64,000 bases of DNA from Crocinitomicaceae bacterium (GCA_016708105.1 JADJGJ010000001.1:1-64000), one strand, 5' to 3'. Shown: positions 48,219 to 56,984, counted from the stretch's first letter. Program-made: numbers and translations. The notes: generated from the letters alone by a model not told the origin.

Positions 48219-48722
48219 ATGGGAGAAGATATAATTAATAAAGTTGCTGAAGCAGGCATTGAGCAAATAGATCTTAAAATGTTTATGCCAGATAAAAAAC
48301 AAATTATTCTGCTTGACATAAAAGATCAACTTTGGAATAATTTAGTCATAAAAGAAAAAGAATTCAGGGCTTGGATAAAAAATCATAACTGGATGCAGTA
48401 TGAGGGAAAAACGGTAGCTGTGTTTTGTTCTGCTGACGCTATAATTCCGGCCTGGGTGTATATGCTCATTACATCTGAATTAAAAAATTCTACGGTGATA
48501 TATGGAGATTTGGAGGCAGCGACAGAAAGTTTGTTCTTCAATTCTCTTTCCAGCTATGACAGCAGCAAATTACAGGACAAAATTGTGATGGTAAAAGGTT
48601 GTTCTGATATACCTTGTCCTGAAAAAGCATATGTTGTGCTAACAAAAAAACTGTTGCCATTTGTAAAATCGCTGATGTTTGGCGAACCTTGTTCTGCTGT
48701 TCCGGTTTACAAAAGAAAATGA
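48219..48722 (+). CDS. DUF2480 family protein
   Basis: A 167-residue cytosolic protein of the Bacteroidota-restricted DUF2480 family. Recognisable segments: INKVAEAGIEQIDL at the start, LLDIKDQLW, KEKEFRAWIKNHNWMQYEGKTVAVFCSADAI (read in parts), KGCSDIPCPEKAYVVLTKKL and FGEPCSAVPVYKRK at the end. Function is unknown; two conserved Cys near the C terminus stand out. Monocistronic by spacing, with its own promoter. Confidence 0.88.
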   Translation: MGEDIINKVAEAGIEQIDLKMFMPDKKQIILLDIKDQLWNNLVIKEKEFRAWIKNHNWMQYEGKTVAVFCSADAIIPAWVYMLITSELKNSTVIYGDLEAATESLFFNSLSSYDSSKLQDKIVMVKGCSDIPCPEKAYVVLTKKLLPFVKSLMFGEPCSAVPVYKRK

Positions 48723-48842
48723 TAATCACATCATGATTACGCTAAGGACAATTATTTTGGTTACTAATCGAATTTTCAAAGAGTAGAAAATACTACATCA
48801 GAGTTCACAACTTTTCTCTGATTGATCTATTATATTTTCCAG

Positions 48843-49865
48843 TTACTGATGATAGATATGTCCTTTTTTGAAATAGCAAACTGCGTTTGATATGGTATCA
48901 TCCATGCTTCTGAATTTAAAATTTAACTGCTGACAGATTTTTGCATTTGAATAGAAAACAGAAGCCATAGCGCTGCGTGCCGTTTCACGTGTAATGGTTG
49001 GTTTTTTTCTTAGAATAAATGACAAGAAAGCTTCAAACCTCCAATAGATAGCAGCCATCCAGGGTTTGGCACAAATGGATGGTGATTTAACCTGAAATGC
49101 AGCAGCAATTTGGTTAAACAAATTTTGATAAGATAAATTTTCACCGATCACTAAATATCTTTCGTTGAATATTTTTTTGTCAGAAAGTTCACAGAGAATA
49201 TAAGCAACATCTCGGGCATCAACAAAAGCATTTGAACCAGGTGTATAAAATTTTAGGCCATCGCGAATTTTGCGGAAAATAGTGACAGAACTTTCATTCC
49301 AGTTACCCGGACCAAGAATGACAGAAGGGTTAATGATAACCGCAGGTAAGCCCTCTTCTATTCCTCTCCAAACTTCAATTTCAGCAAGGTATTTACTAAC
49401 GGCGTATCCTGAATTTTCAGATGAAGAAATGAATTTACAGTTTTCGTCTAACACACTTTTATTCGGTGTTTTTCCGATTGTTGCTGTGGAGCTAACATAA
49501 CATAAATGACTCACCCCGGCAGTGAGGCAAACATTAACGACGTTTGCTGTACCTTCTTTATTATTTTTAATAAGACGATTAAAATCTTTTTTTCTGAATG
49601 ACACTAAAGCAGCACAGTGATACACCACATCACAACCTTGAATGGCCTTTTGGAGAGAACTAATATCCAATATATCACCATCAATCCACTCTATTAAGTT
49701 TAATTTGTCAGGAGCATTCTCTTTGAAATAATAATTGAATACTGATTGCAGGGCAGACAAATCAGAAGTTGGTCTTTTTAGTGCCCGCACGGCTTGACCT
49801 CTGGATGTTAGTTCAGCCAGTACATGTGTGCCTAATAATCCCGTTGCTCCGGTAACAAGTATCAT
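48843..49865 (-). CDS. NAD-dependent epimerase/dehydratase family protein
   Basis: A 340-residue extended short-chain dehydrogenase/reductase from the ATG at 49865 (MILVTGATG). It has the Rossmann motif TGATGLLG, the D-I-L segment at GDILDISSL, and the active-site Tyr-x3-Lys in YAVSKYLAE with Ser-Ser-Thr upstream (CYVSSTATIG). It resembles the dihydroflavonol-4-reductase/3-beta-HSD-like branch of atypical epimerases; the substrate is unknown. A frame start 31 codons upstream (49958) lies beyond the promoter box at 49870-49877 and can be excluded. Confidence 0.88.
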   Translation of the reverse strand: MILVTGATGLLGTHVLAELTSRGQAVRALKRPTSDLSALQSVFNYYFKENAPDKLNLIEWIDGDILDISSLQKAIQGCDVVYHCAALVSFRKKDFNRLIKNNKEGTANVVNVCLTAGVSHLCYVSSTATIGKTPNKSVLDENCKFISSSENSGYAVSKYLAEIEVWRGIEEGLPAVIINPSVILGPGNWNESSVTIFRKIRDGLKFYTPGSNAFVDARDVAYILCELSDKKIFNERYLVIGENLSYQNLFNQIAAAFQVKSPSICAKPWMAAIYWRFEAFLSFILRKKPTITRETARSAMASVFYSNAKICQQLNFKFRSMDDTISNAVCYFKKGHIYHQ

Positions 49866-49869
49866 ACTG

Positions 49870-49877
49870 CAAAGGTA
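49870..49877 (-). promoter_or_regulatory. -7 promoter box TACCTTTG, 4 nt before the epimerase ATG
   Basis: Exact TAnnTTTG match on the minus strand, with TTG 17 nt further upstream. The spacer to the start codon is CAGT. It fixes the gene start at 49865. Confidence 0.65.
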
Positions 49878-49939
49878 AGGGTTATTCAGGATTTCAATTC
49901 TGTTACCCATGCTTAGCGCAAATAGGCACATAAATTGTT

Positions 49940-49947
49940 TATCTTTG
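49940..49947 (+). promoter_or_regulatory. -7 promoter box TATCTTTG for the immunophilin gene
   Basis: Exact TAnnTTTG on the plus strand, leaving an ~85-nt leader before the isomerase start. It faces away from the divergent epimerase promoter, ~60 bp apart. Confidence 0.5.
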
Positions 49948-50031
49948 TTAACTAGCAAACAATGAGATATTACTATTGATTTTGCTGAATAAAGAAAATT
50001 TCAACGCTGATTAATAAATAAAAAGATGATT

Positions 50032-51051
50032 ATGAAAATTATAGTTTCAATTTTACTCGTTCTAATTGCCGGATTTAGTTTTACACAAACTGACTTACAA
50101 GATGGAATATATGCCAAAATTACAACGGCAAAAGGAGAAATACTTATCAAACTGGAGTATGAAAAAGTGCCAATAACAGTGGCAAATTTTGTTGGTTTGG
50201 CAGAAGGAAATTTTACCTATGATTCTATAAAAATTACCAAACCATATTATGACGGATTAAAATTTCACCGGGTGATTGCTGATTTTATGATTCAGGGTGG
50301 AGACCCCGCAGGTAATGGATCAGGTGGGCCAGGGTATGCATTCCCTGATGAAATTGATACTACGCTTTATCACACGGGGCCAGGTGTTTTATCAATGGCT
50401 AATGCCGGACCGAATACGAACGGAAGTCAATTTTTTATCACGCATAAAGCAACACCTTGGTTAAATGGAAAACACGCCGTTTTTGGACAGGTAATTGAAG
50501 GACAAGATGTCGTTAATGCGATAAAGCAAGGAGATGTGATGGAAAAAGTAGAAATCATTCGTGTTGGTGAAAAAGCTCAAGCATTTGACGCATCAACTGC
50601 ATTTGCAGAAGGAATAGCAGCTCTCAAAGAAAAAGAAAGACTGGCTTTGCTTGAAAAGAACAAAGCTTTTTTTGCAGAGGTAAAAGCCTTAGATAAAAAA
50701 CTTTACAAAAAGGCAAAACAGACTGCAAGTGGTTTGGTATACCTCATCACTACAGAGGGTAATGGAACATTTCCACAAGTGGGAGAAAATGTGGAAGTAC
50801 ATTATACCGGATATTTTACTGATGGAAAAAAGTTTGACTCATCAGTTGACAGAAATCAAACATTTAAATTTTTGCTGGGTCGTGGAAAAGTAATTAAAGG
50901 TTGGGATGAAGGTATTCAACTCTGCAGTGTTGGTGGTCACATTCGTCTAGTTATTCCTTATTGGTTGGCTTATGGTGAACAAGGACGCGCCACCATTCCG
51001 CCTAAGGCAACATTGATTTTTGATGTACAGGTTATTGCATCAGCTAAATAA
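50032..51051 (+). CDS. dual-family peptidyl-prolyl isomerase (cyclophilin-FKBP fusion)
   Basis: 339 residues from the ATG at 50032 (an ATG at 50026 is also in frame), with a signal peptide (about 1-18). Residues ~25-185 form a cyclophilin domain: YYDGLKFHRVIADFMIQGGDP, GPNTNGSQFFITH, WLNGKHAVFGQV. After a charged helical linker (~190-235), an FKBP domain runs to the end (VEVHYTGYFTDGKKFDSS, VIKGWDEGI, YGEQGRATIPP). Both active sites look intact. Dual-family immunophilins of this kind have been described from Flavobacterium. It is expected to fold secreted or outer-membrane proteins in the periplasm. Confidence 0.93.
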   Translation: MKIIVSILLVLIAGFSFTQTDLQDGIYAKITTAKGEILIKLEYEKVPITVANFVGLAEGNFTYDSIKITKPYYDGLKFHRVIADFMIQGGDPAGNGSGGPGYAFPDEIDTTLYHTGPGVLSMANAGPNTNGSQFFITHKATPWLNGKHAVFGQVIEGQDVVNAIKQGDVMEKVEIIRVGEKAQAFDASTAFAEGIAALKEKERLALLEKNKAFFAEVKALDKKLYKKAKQTASGLVYLITTEGNGTFPQVGENVEVHYTGYFTDGKKFDSSVDRNQTFKFLLGRGKVIKGWDEGIQLCSVGGHIRLVIPYWLAYGEQGRATIPPKATLIFDVQVIASAK

Positions 51052-51192
51052 ATAGATTGATCAAATTGTGCATATTGGTTCACGCTAGTTGAACTTTTGT
51101 ATGGATTTTTTTCAGTGAATTACTTTAGTTTTTTCACTTGATGCTTGCAGAAAATCACCCAACTACAATGGGTATTTATACGTATTTGAGTC

Positions 51193-53103
51193 ATGGGTAA
51201 TCTGAAATTACGATATCAATTTCTTTTGTTGATTGCATTGATGCATTGTGTTCATTCTCATGCTCAAATTCTTTTTGATCCAACCACAAAGTATGCGCAA
51301 GCCGGACAATTCTATCATTACGGACACATCAGTACGCTTTCAATAAATTTCTACAATCCTGATCATCATGCCATATTAAAATACTGGAAAGAAAACTACA
51401 TTGAAAACGCCCTGCCGGCAACTCTAACTTATGGCAGTATTTTTCTTGACAGTGTTGCAGTAAAATATAAAGGCAATTCAACTTTTGCTGTGCCTAATAT
51501 GTTTGGTAATCAGAAATTGCCTTATAATATTGACCTCAATGATTTGATCAGTGGACAACAAATTCAGGGTTTCAGAAAATTGAAATTAGGCAATGCCTGG
51601 TTTGATCCCACTTTTTGTAAAGAACTGATGGCATCATTTATTTATAAGCAATACATGCCTTGTTATGAGGCTAACCTGGTGCGACTGGTTGTCAACGGAA
51701 ATTATTTGGGTGTGTATGTGAATCAAGAAGATGTGGGCTATCAATTTTTGAAAAAACATTTTGGTGAAAATGATGGAGCATTTTTTAAATGTGAACCCAT
51801 GACAGAAGAACAAGCAGGGCATCCGGTTGATTGGCCGGGATTGGTTTGGGAAGGGTCAGACACGCTTGATTATTATGAATCATACGAAAGAAAATCACCA
51901 ACGGGTTGGACTGAATTTCTGGAGATGATTTACACACTCAATATTAACCCAGGCAATATTGAAAGTGTTATTAATGTTGATCGCGTGCTATGGAATTTTG
52001 CGGTTTCTCAAGTTTTGTCAAATGAAGACACCTATAACACCACCATCATTCATAACTACTATATGTACCAAACAGCCGATGGAAAATTTCAGATGTTGCC
52101 GTGGGATTTAACAGAAAGTTTTTGCGGAATTTTATTTTCAGGTGGATCACCGGAGTCGCATTATGAACTTGATCCGTTGTATGGCTTGTCGCCTTATTTT
52201 TCTGACCGGCCATTAGTTTTTCAATTACTGTCTAATGATTATTATCGTAAAAAATATTTTGCACATATCCGCACCATAATGAATGAATATTATTCTGCCA
52301 CATGGATTAAAGATTGGATTACCGCAAGACAATCAACCGCATATTCTGCCGTGAACTCTGACCCAAACAAACCGCACAACATGACTAAGTTTACACAGAA
52401 CGTAGATTCGCCGGTGAACTATTTGCTTATGTATACTATTGCGGGCATAACAGATGTGATTACAAACAGAAAACCTTATCTTGAAAACTATTCAGATCTA
52501 ACGTATTCGGCTCCGTTGATTTCAGGTGTAACACAAAGTATTCAGCATCCTTCTGCAGATGATACGGTATTCATTTCTGCACAGGTTTCTAATGCAACCG
52601 GTGTTTCATTGAAAGTGACAAATAATCCTGCGCCTTATGCGTCTGACTTTACAACAATAACAATGACTGATGATGGATTGAACGGAGATCTTGTTGCAGG
52701 TGATGGTATTTACACTGCGGAGGTTCCTTATCATACCAGCAATGACCACGTGAAATATTATATTGAAGCAGAAAATGCGCAAGCCATGAAGTTGAATCCT
52801 GAGCGGGCTGAATTTTTTTACTATCACTATTATATAGACCAGGTTGTTTCAGCCAAAGAAAAATCCAAACCTCAATTTGCTGTTTACCCAATACCCGCAG
52901 ATCATGAGATTAACATTCAGCCTATGGTTGATGACAAGTTGTATGATGTGTTAATTTACAATAAAGCCGGACAGGTTGTTTACAAAGCACTTCAGCTTTC
53001 AGGACATACACAAATTGAAGTGAGTGAATTAATTCCGGGCAACTATATTCTGGAAATTTCTACAGAAAAAAACACCCAAAGATCAAAGGTTATTATCCTT
53101 TAA
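51193..53103 (+). CDS. CotH-kinase-family secreted protein with T9SS domain
   Basis: A 636-residue protein with a signal peptide (about 1-25, HSHAQ). Residues ~70-330 match the CotH family: VAVKYKGNST, LRLVVNGNYLGVYVNQEDVG, and MLPWDLTESFCG carrying the metal-binding Asp. In CotH from Bacillus this fold phosphorylates spore-coat proteins; activity here is inferred. An Ig-like module (~440-540; DDGLNGDLVAGDGIYTAEVP) follows, then a type A sorting domain (YPIPADHEINIQP ... IPGNYILEISTEKN ... SKVIIL). Its 3' end overlaps the convergent gene by 11 bp. Confidence 0.87.
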   Translation: MGNLKLRYQFLLLIALMHCVHSHAQILFDPTTKYAQAGQFYHYGHISTLSINFYNPDHHAILKYWKENYIENALPATLTYGSIFLDSVAVKYKGNSTFAVPNMFGNQKLPYNIDLNDLISGQQIQGFRKLKLGNAWFDPTFCKELMASFIYKQYMPCYEANLVRLVVNGNYLGVYVNQEDVGYQFLKKHFGENDGAFFKCEPMTEEQAGHPVDWPGLVWEGSDTLDYYESYERKSPTGWTEFLEMIYTLNINPGNIESVINVDRVLWNFAVSQVLSNEDTYNTTIIHNYYMYQTADGKFQMLPWDLTESFCGILFSGGSPESHYELDPLYGLSPYFSDRPLVFQLLSNDYYRKKYFAHIRTIMNEYYSATWIKDWITARQSTAYSAVNSDPNKPHNMTKFTQNVDSPVNYLLMYTIAGITDVITNRKPYLENYSDLTYSAPLISGVTQSIQHPSADDTVFISAQVSNATGVSLKVTNNPAPYASDFTTITMTDDGLNGDLVAGDGIYTAEVPYHTSNDHVKYYIEAENAQAMKLNPERAEFFYYHYYIDQVVSAKEKSKPQFAVYPIPADHEINIQPMVDDKLYDVLIYNKAGQVVYKALQLSGHTQIEVSELIPGNYILEISTEKNTQRSKVIIL

Positions 53104-53476
53104 GAGTTTGTTCAAGTTTATCAAGAAAAGTTGTGAGGCGTACATTTTTAATGAGTGAAGGATCGCCTGTAACCAATACGTTTTTTGGTTTGTTATTTTC
53201 AAGCCAGAATTTCAATGAGCCAGCAGAGGCACTCATGGTTGCATTAATATCAACCTGATGTACTGATTTATGGTGACTTTCCAGTAGTTCACGCAATTCT
53301 TTATTCTCACGTGAAATATTATAATCTTCATGTAGTATTACTAATGACTCAACCAAGTCAGTGAGACTTTCTTTCCCATCAAAAAACGCCACCGGAATAT
53401 TTTGTTTTTCTGCCCAAGATGCAAGGGTATTTTCAAATGCATCCTGATTGCGCAGGATTATTTTTTTTAGCAGCAT
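53093..53476 (-). CDS. hypothetical protein
   Basis: A 127-residue soluble alpha/beta protein without signal peptide. It begins MLLKKIILRNQDAFENTL, has a central ISRENKELRELLESHHKSVHQVDIN helix-strand, and ends in VLVTGDPSLIKNVRLTTFLDKLEQTL. The overall pattern suggests a small Rossmann-like fold, but I cannot name a family. It has its own exact -7 box at 53496-53503 and ends 11 bp inside the 3' end of the convergent CotH gene. Confidence 0.6.
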   Translation of the reverse strand: MLLKKIILRNQDAFENTLASWAEKQNIPVAFFDGKESLTDLVESLVILHEDYNISRENKELRELLESHHKSVHQVDINATMSASAGSLKFWLENNKPKNVLVTGDPSLIKNVRLTTFLDKLEQTLKG

Positions 53477-53495
53477 ATTTTTTTCAAATCAGTTA

Positions 53496-53503
53496 CAAAA
53501 ATA
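53496..53503 (-). promoter_or_regulatory. -7 promoter box TATTTTTG
   Basis: Exact TAnnTTTG on the minus strand, 19 nt before the ATG at 53476. Confidence 0.5.
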
Positions 53504-53701
53504 AGTATCGGTCTGAGCTATGGTTACAAAATGGAGCAGAAAAAATATCAACCGTTGATCTGTTTAAAACAATTGAGAAAATATAATTGGTTATTCAAAA
53601 TTTCAGAAATGATGTCATTACAAATTGAATTCAAAGCAATATTCTAAAATATTTGTAGTTTAGACATTTAAAGACACATTGTAGAAACTAAAAGATATAC
53701 C

Positions 53702-54343
53702 ATGAAAGTAGGAATTAGTGTTGCAGCGTTATTTATTTTTCTCCATGCCTCAGCGCAGGATGAGATTAAATATTTAGAGAAGGGACAATTTGCACCTGGG
53801 TTGCGAATGACCACCAGTGTGTTTGGACATGATCCGGTACCAGGTCTCGGAGTAGGTGGGCAAATGCGTTTGCAGATTCTTGATTACATAAGTACAGATT
53901 GGTTTGCAGATTATATTACCATGGATTTGAATGGAGCAGGCACAAGAAACAATGCGCATATTGGTTGGTCAGTGCTTTTTTATCCAAAACAACTTGATCG
54001 TTTTGTGCCTTATGTCATTGCCGGACATTGTTTTGATTTTGCAAAAGTGATTCCGTTGAGCACACCATTTGATGATCGTAGTAATGAAATCGTGCAGCGC
54101 TGGAGTTCTGCCGTGCAAGCCGGTTTAGGCACTCATTATTTTTTGACAGAGAAATTTCATCTCACTTTCTCAGCTCAGTTTATGATGCACTTAGGAAATC
54201 ATTTAGACTATACCTTGGATGAAACCAGTTCAGGAGGCTACTATCTCACTACAAATCCTGCTTCACACACGCATGACGAGCGCCTTGAAAGTCACGTGTT
54301 GCTTACGCTAAGTTTAAATTACAGAATTGCTGATTTCTGGTAA
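53702..54343 (+). CDS. outer-membrane beta-barrel-like protein
   Basis: A 213-residue protein with a signal peptide (about 1-18, HASAQ). The remainder consists of alternating amphipathic strands with aromatic girdle residues (GLGVGGQMRLQILDYISTDWF, AHIGWSVLFYPKQ, VLLTLSLNYRIADFW). The C-terminal aromatic residue (Trp) suits beta-barrel insertion. No specific transporter family recognised. Adjacent to another barrel-like gene 34 bp downstream, so probably one operon. Confidence 0.65.
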   Translation: MKVGISVAALFIFLHASAQDEIKYLEKGQFAPGLRMTTSVFGHDPVPGLGVGGQMRLQILDYISTDWFADYITMDLNGAGTRNNAHIGWSVLFYPKQLDRFVPYVIAGHCFDFAKVIPLSTPFDDRSNEIVQRWSSAVQAGLGTHYFLTEKFHLTFSAQFMMHLGNHLDYTLDETSSGGYYLTTNPASHTHDERLESHVLLTLSLNYRIADFW

Positions 54344-54377
54344 TCATTTTTTTGTATCACTTGGAAAATATTAATGT

Positions 54378-54926
54378 ATGAAAAAGTTATTTGTTATAGT
54401 TTTTACCCTTCAGATAGTAACTGGTCAGGCGCAAGAATCAAGAGACTGGAGAATAAAAACTGCATTTTCATTTGCACCGGGTCTGCTCACAGAAAAGACC
54501 TATTCATTGCAACTTCAGGGATATCTCGCTTTTATTCAAGAAAAAATTGAATTTCGTGGTGAGGCATTTTATTTTTTAAATCAATTTGGTGAAAGACCAA
54601 GATTCAGCATGAATCACCAAATTTATACGGGGGCATTTTATCATTTTACTGAAGGTGCATTCCAACCCTATGTGGGTTTTCAACCGGGCATTGCCATCTC
54701 TCAATCATCAGAGTATGGGGCATTGAACGAAGAGACCAATGAACTGAATTATAAAATTACTGCCAACCCGGTTGGTTCTATTGGTGGTGGTTTTGATTTT
54801 TATGGACAAAAATGGTTCTATCTCTTTGCTGAAACTCGGTATATATTTGGCAAACATAAATCTGACACATATCCTGTATACCTTGATGAATGGCGCTGTT
54901 CGTTTGGGCTGGGAGTCTACTTTTAA
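54378..54926 (+). CDS. outer-membrane beta-barrel-like protein
   Basis: A 182-residue protein with a signal peptide (about 1-18, TGQAQ) and alternating strands typical of small barrels: YSLQLQGYLAFIQEKIEFRGEAFYF (read in parts), FQPYVGFQPGIAIS, SIGGGFDFYGQKWFYLFAETRYIFG, ending CSFGLGVYF with a terminal Phe. It follows the preceding barrel-like gene by 34 bp. The two are not obviously close paralogues. Function unknown. Confidence 0.62.
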   Translation: MKKLFVIVFTLQIVTGQAQESRDWRIKTAFSFAPGLLTEKTYSLQLQGYLAFIQEKIEFRGEAFYFLNQFGERPRFSMNHQIYTGAFYHFTEGAFQPYVGFQPGIAISQSSEYGALNEETNELNYKITANPVGSIGGGFDFYGQKWFYLFAETRYIFGKHKSDTYPVYLDEWRCSFGLGVYF

Positions 54927-54955
54927 ACATTTTCAGATGATTTTAAAAGAATTCT

Positions 54956-54963
54956 TAATTTTG
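54956..54963 (+). promoter_or_regulatory. -7 promoter box TAATTTTG, 4 nt before the SiaC ATG
   Basis: Exact TAnnTTTG; the spacer to the ATG at 54968 is ACAC, again predicting a leaderless transcript. Confidence 0.6.
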
Positions 54964-54967
54964 ACAC

Positions 54968-55351
54968 ATGGAAAATTTCAGGCTTGAGGGTACACCCAAA
55001 TCTCCGCGCGTTGATTTTAATGCCAGTAATGGTCAATTAATTATCAGCGGACGCAGCATACCTGAAAATGCCAGAGAGTTCTATCGCCCTTTGATTGACT
55101 GGATTGAACACTATGGTCATAATCCCAAACCTAATACGGTATTTGATGTTTGTCTTGAATATTTCAATACCTCATCTTCAAAGGCACTTTTTGATTTATT
55201 TAAAACGGCTGAAGAAATTCAGTTGAATGGAAAATCAAACGTAGTTGTAAGGTGGAAATACGAAAATGACGATTGGGAAATGCGTGATGCCGGCTTAGAA
55301 TACAGCCGAATTATTCAGATTCCGCTTGAAATGATTGAAATTGAAGTTTGA
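54968..55351 (+). CDS. SiaC-family (DUF1987) regulatory phosphoprotein
   Basis: A 127-residue cytosolic protein. The segments SPRVDFNASNGQLIISGRSIPENAREFYRPL (read in parts) and VCLEYFNTSSSKALFDLF define the SiaC/DUF1987 family. In Pseudomonas SiaC a Thr in the equivalent N-T-S-S motif is phosphorylated by a SiaB-type kinase, and the unphosphorylated form activates a diguanylate cyclase. The Thr is present here. No SiaB kinase, SiaA phosphatase or cyclase gene lies nearby, so its partners must be encoded elsewhere or the mechanism differs. It may be co-transcribed with the cyanophycinase-like gene 22 bp downstream. Confidence 0.87.
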   Translation: MENFRLEGTPKSPRVDFNASNGQLIISGRSIPENAREFYRPLIDWIEHYGHNPKPNTVFDVCLEYFNTSSSKALFDLFKTAEEIQLNGKSNVVVRWKYENDDWEMRDAGLEYSRIIQIPLEMIEIEV

Positions 55352-55373
55352 TCTTCCTCTCATACCTTGTCTT

Positions 55374-56699
55374 ATGCGATTTTTATTTTTATTTCTTTGC
55401 GTAAATGCATGTATTTGCTCATGCACCTCGTTTATTTTTGCCCAAGATTACACATCTTATTTTACAGGCAACTCAACTGATGTGATAACTCAACCTTATG
55501 GTGGTGTATGCCTGATGGGTGGCGCAACGGAAGATGATAATGCCATGATATGGTTTCTTGAACAGGCTAATGGAGGTGATGTTTTAGTTTTGCGTGCCAG
55601 CGGTTCTGACGGATACAATGATTATTTCTATACTGATTTGGGAGTCACAGTTAACTCTGTTGAAACCATTGTTTTTAATAATGCGGCCGCATCAAACAGT
55701 GCATACGTTCAACAAAAAATTGAACAGGCTGAAGCTATTTGGTTTGCCGGGGGTGATCAATGGAATTATATTTCATATTGGAGAAATACGCCGGTAGATA
55801 GTTTGATTAATATAGCCATCACTGAAAAAAATATTGTTGTTGGCGGAACATCGGCGGGCATGGCTATTCTGGGTGATGTGTACTTCACTGCTGAAAACGG
55901 AACGGTGTCGTCAGCCACTGCGTTAAATAATCCTTACGCATCTGCAGTAACCATTGATTCTGCTGAATTTATAAATGTGCCATACATGAACAGCGTGATT
56001 ACTGATACGCATTATGACAGCCCTGACCGACGCGGAAGACATACCGTTTTTTTAGCAAAAATGTTTGTTGATTTTGGATATGAATTCCCGCTTGGTATTG
56101 CGTGTGAAGAATATGTTGCTGTTTGTATTGACACATTGGGTATTGCCCATGTATATGGTGGATATCCAACGTATGATGAACAAGCATTTTTTATTCAGCT
56201 AAATTGTGAGATGAATGATATAGTATTGATGCCTGAAGTATGCAGTGATGGTAATCCTCTCACGTGGTCTTATAGCCAGGCTGTTTTGAAAGTATATAAA
56301 GTAAACGGCACATCATCTGGGGCAAATTATTTTGATTTGAATGATTGGGAAAATGGCAGTGGTGGCGTATGGGAAACCTGGTATGTTGAGGCAGGAAGTT
56401 TTGATGCTGTTTCATCTACGCAGCCTGATTGTTCAGTTTCAATTCAGGAGCATCCAACAAACGCAGTAGATTTTATTCTTTACCCTAAACCTACTGAGTT
56501 CAGTATTTATATTGCGTCGTCTTCAGAAAATTTGATTGAGCAAATAAGAATTTTTGACAGCGCAGGTAAATTGCACTCAGATAAATTAATTGGTCAAAAG
56601 GATACAACCATTAGCACAAATGGACTTGAAACAGGTGTCTATTACTTACACTGTCTCGTAGGTGGGACCTGGTCTACCGCCCGATTTGTGGTTTTGTAA
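55374..56699 (+). CDS. secreted cyanophycinase-like (peptidase S51) protein with T9SS domain
   Basis: About 441 residues from the ATG at 55374, with a signal peptide (about 1-23). The S51/cyanophycinase core shows GGVCLMGGA, the IWFAGGDQWNYI segment, the nucleophile Ser in VVGGTSAGMAILG, and TDTHYDSPDRRGRHTVFLA, equivalent to the DxH-F--R-R motif. It should be a serine exopeptidase or cyanophycinase-type hydrolase. The type A sorting domain at the end (YPKPTEFSIYIASS ... ETGVYYLHCLVGG ... RFVVL) shows it is exported. No cyanophycin synthetase is in the window. An in-frame TTG at 55335 overlaps siaC and is unlikely to be the start. Confidence 0.87.
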   Translation: MRFLFLFLCVNACICSCTSFIFAQDYTSYFTGNSTDVITQPYGGVCLMGGATEDDNAMIWFLEQANGGDVLVLRASGSDGYNDYFYTDLGVTVNSVETIVFNNAAASNSAYVQQKIEQAEAIWFAGGDQWNYISYWRNTPVDSLINIAITEKNIVVGGTSAGMAILGDVYFTAENGTVSSATALNNPYASAVTIDSAEFINVPYMNSVITDTHYDSPDRRGRHTVFLAKMFVDFGYEFPLGIACEEYVAVCIDTLGIAHVYGGYPTYDEQAFFIQLNCEMNDIVLMPEVCSDGNPLTWSYSQAVLKVYKVNGTSSGANYFDLNDWENGSGGVWETWYVEAGSFDAVSSTQPDCSVSIQEHPTNAVDFILYPKPTEFSIYIASSSENLIEQIRIFDSAGKLHSDKLIGQKDTTISTNGLETGVYYLHCLVGGTWSTARFVVL

Positions 56700-56807
56700 A
56701 CGAGTCTTGATTTTGCGTTAATCGCAAATAAATAAATCTATCTGCTGAATTCAATTTTAATCTGAGAAATTGATGTCACAACTTTGGGTCATTAAAACAA
56801 TGATTTT

Positions 56808-56984
56808 ATGATAACCAAAGTTCAACTTTATTCTTTCAATGCATCCAATGCAAAAACCGTATCTAAACGTCAAATTAAAATGAAGTTTGCGTCAAAGCGA
56901 GCTGAAATTATTGCGTGGTCAGTTTTTTTTGGAGTTGGTGTTCTCTATTATTTTGCAACCTTGATGGTGGCTTTGGTTTATTGA
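56808..56984 (+). CDS. small single-pass membrane protein (58 aa)
   Basis: ATG 56808 to TGA 56984. The first ~30 residues are basic and polar (SKRQIKMKFASKRAE). They are followed by one hydrophobic helix to the end (WSVFFGVGVLYYFATLMVALVY). Composition and topology look like a genuine tail-anchored small protein, but there is no exact promoter box and no recognised family. Confidence is limited by its length. Confidence 0.4.
   Translation: MITKVQLYSFNASNAKTVSKRQIKMKFASKRAEIIAWSVFFGVGVLYYFATLMVALVY

Noticed and set aside
55374..56699. Evidence for cyanophycin storage metabolism
   Set aside because: Only an exported S51-family protein is present; no cyanophycin synthetase or beta-aspartyl-arginine pathway genes nearby, so the role is more likely general peptide hydrolysis.
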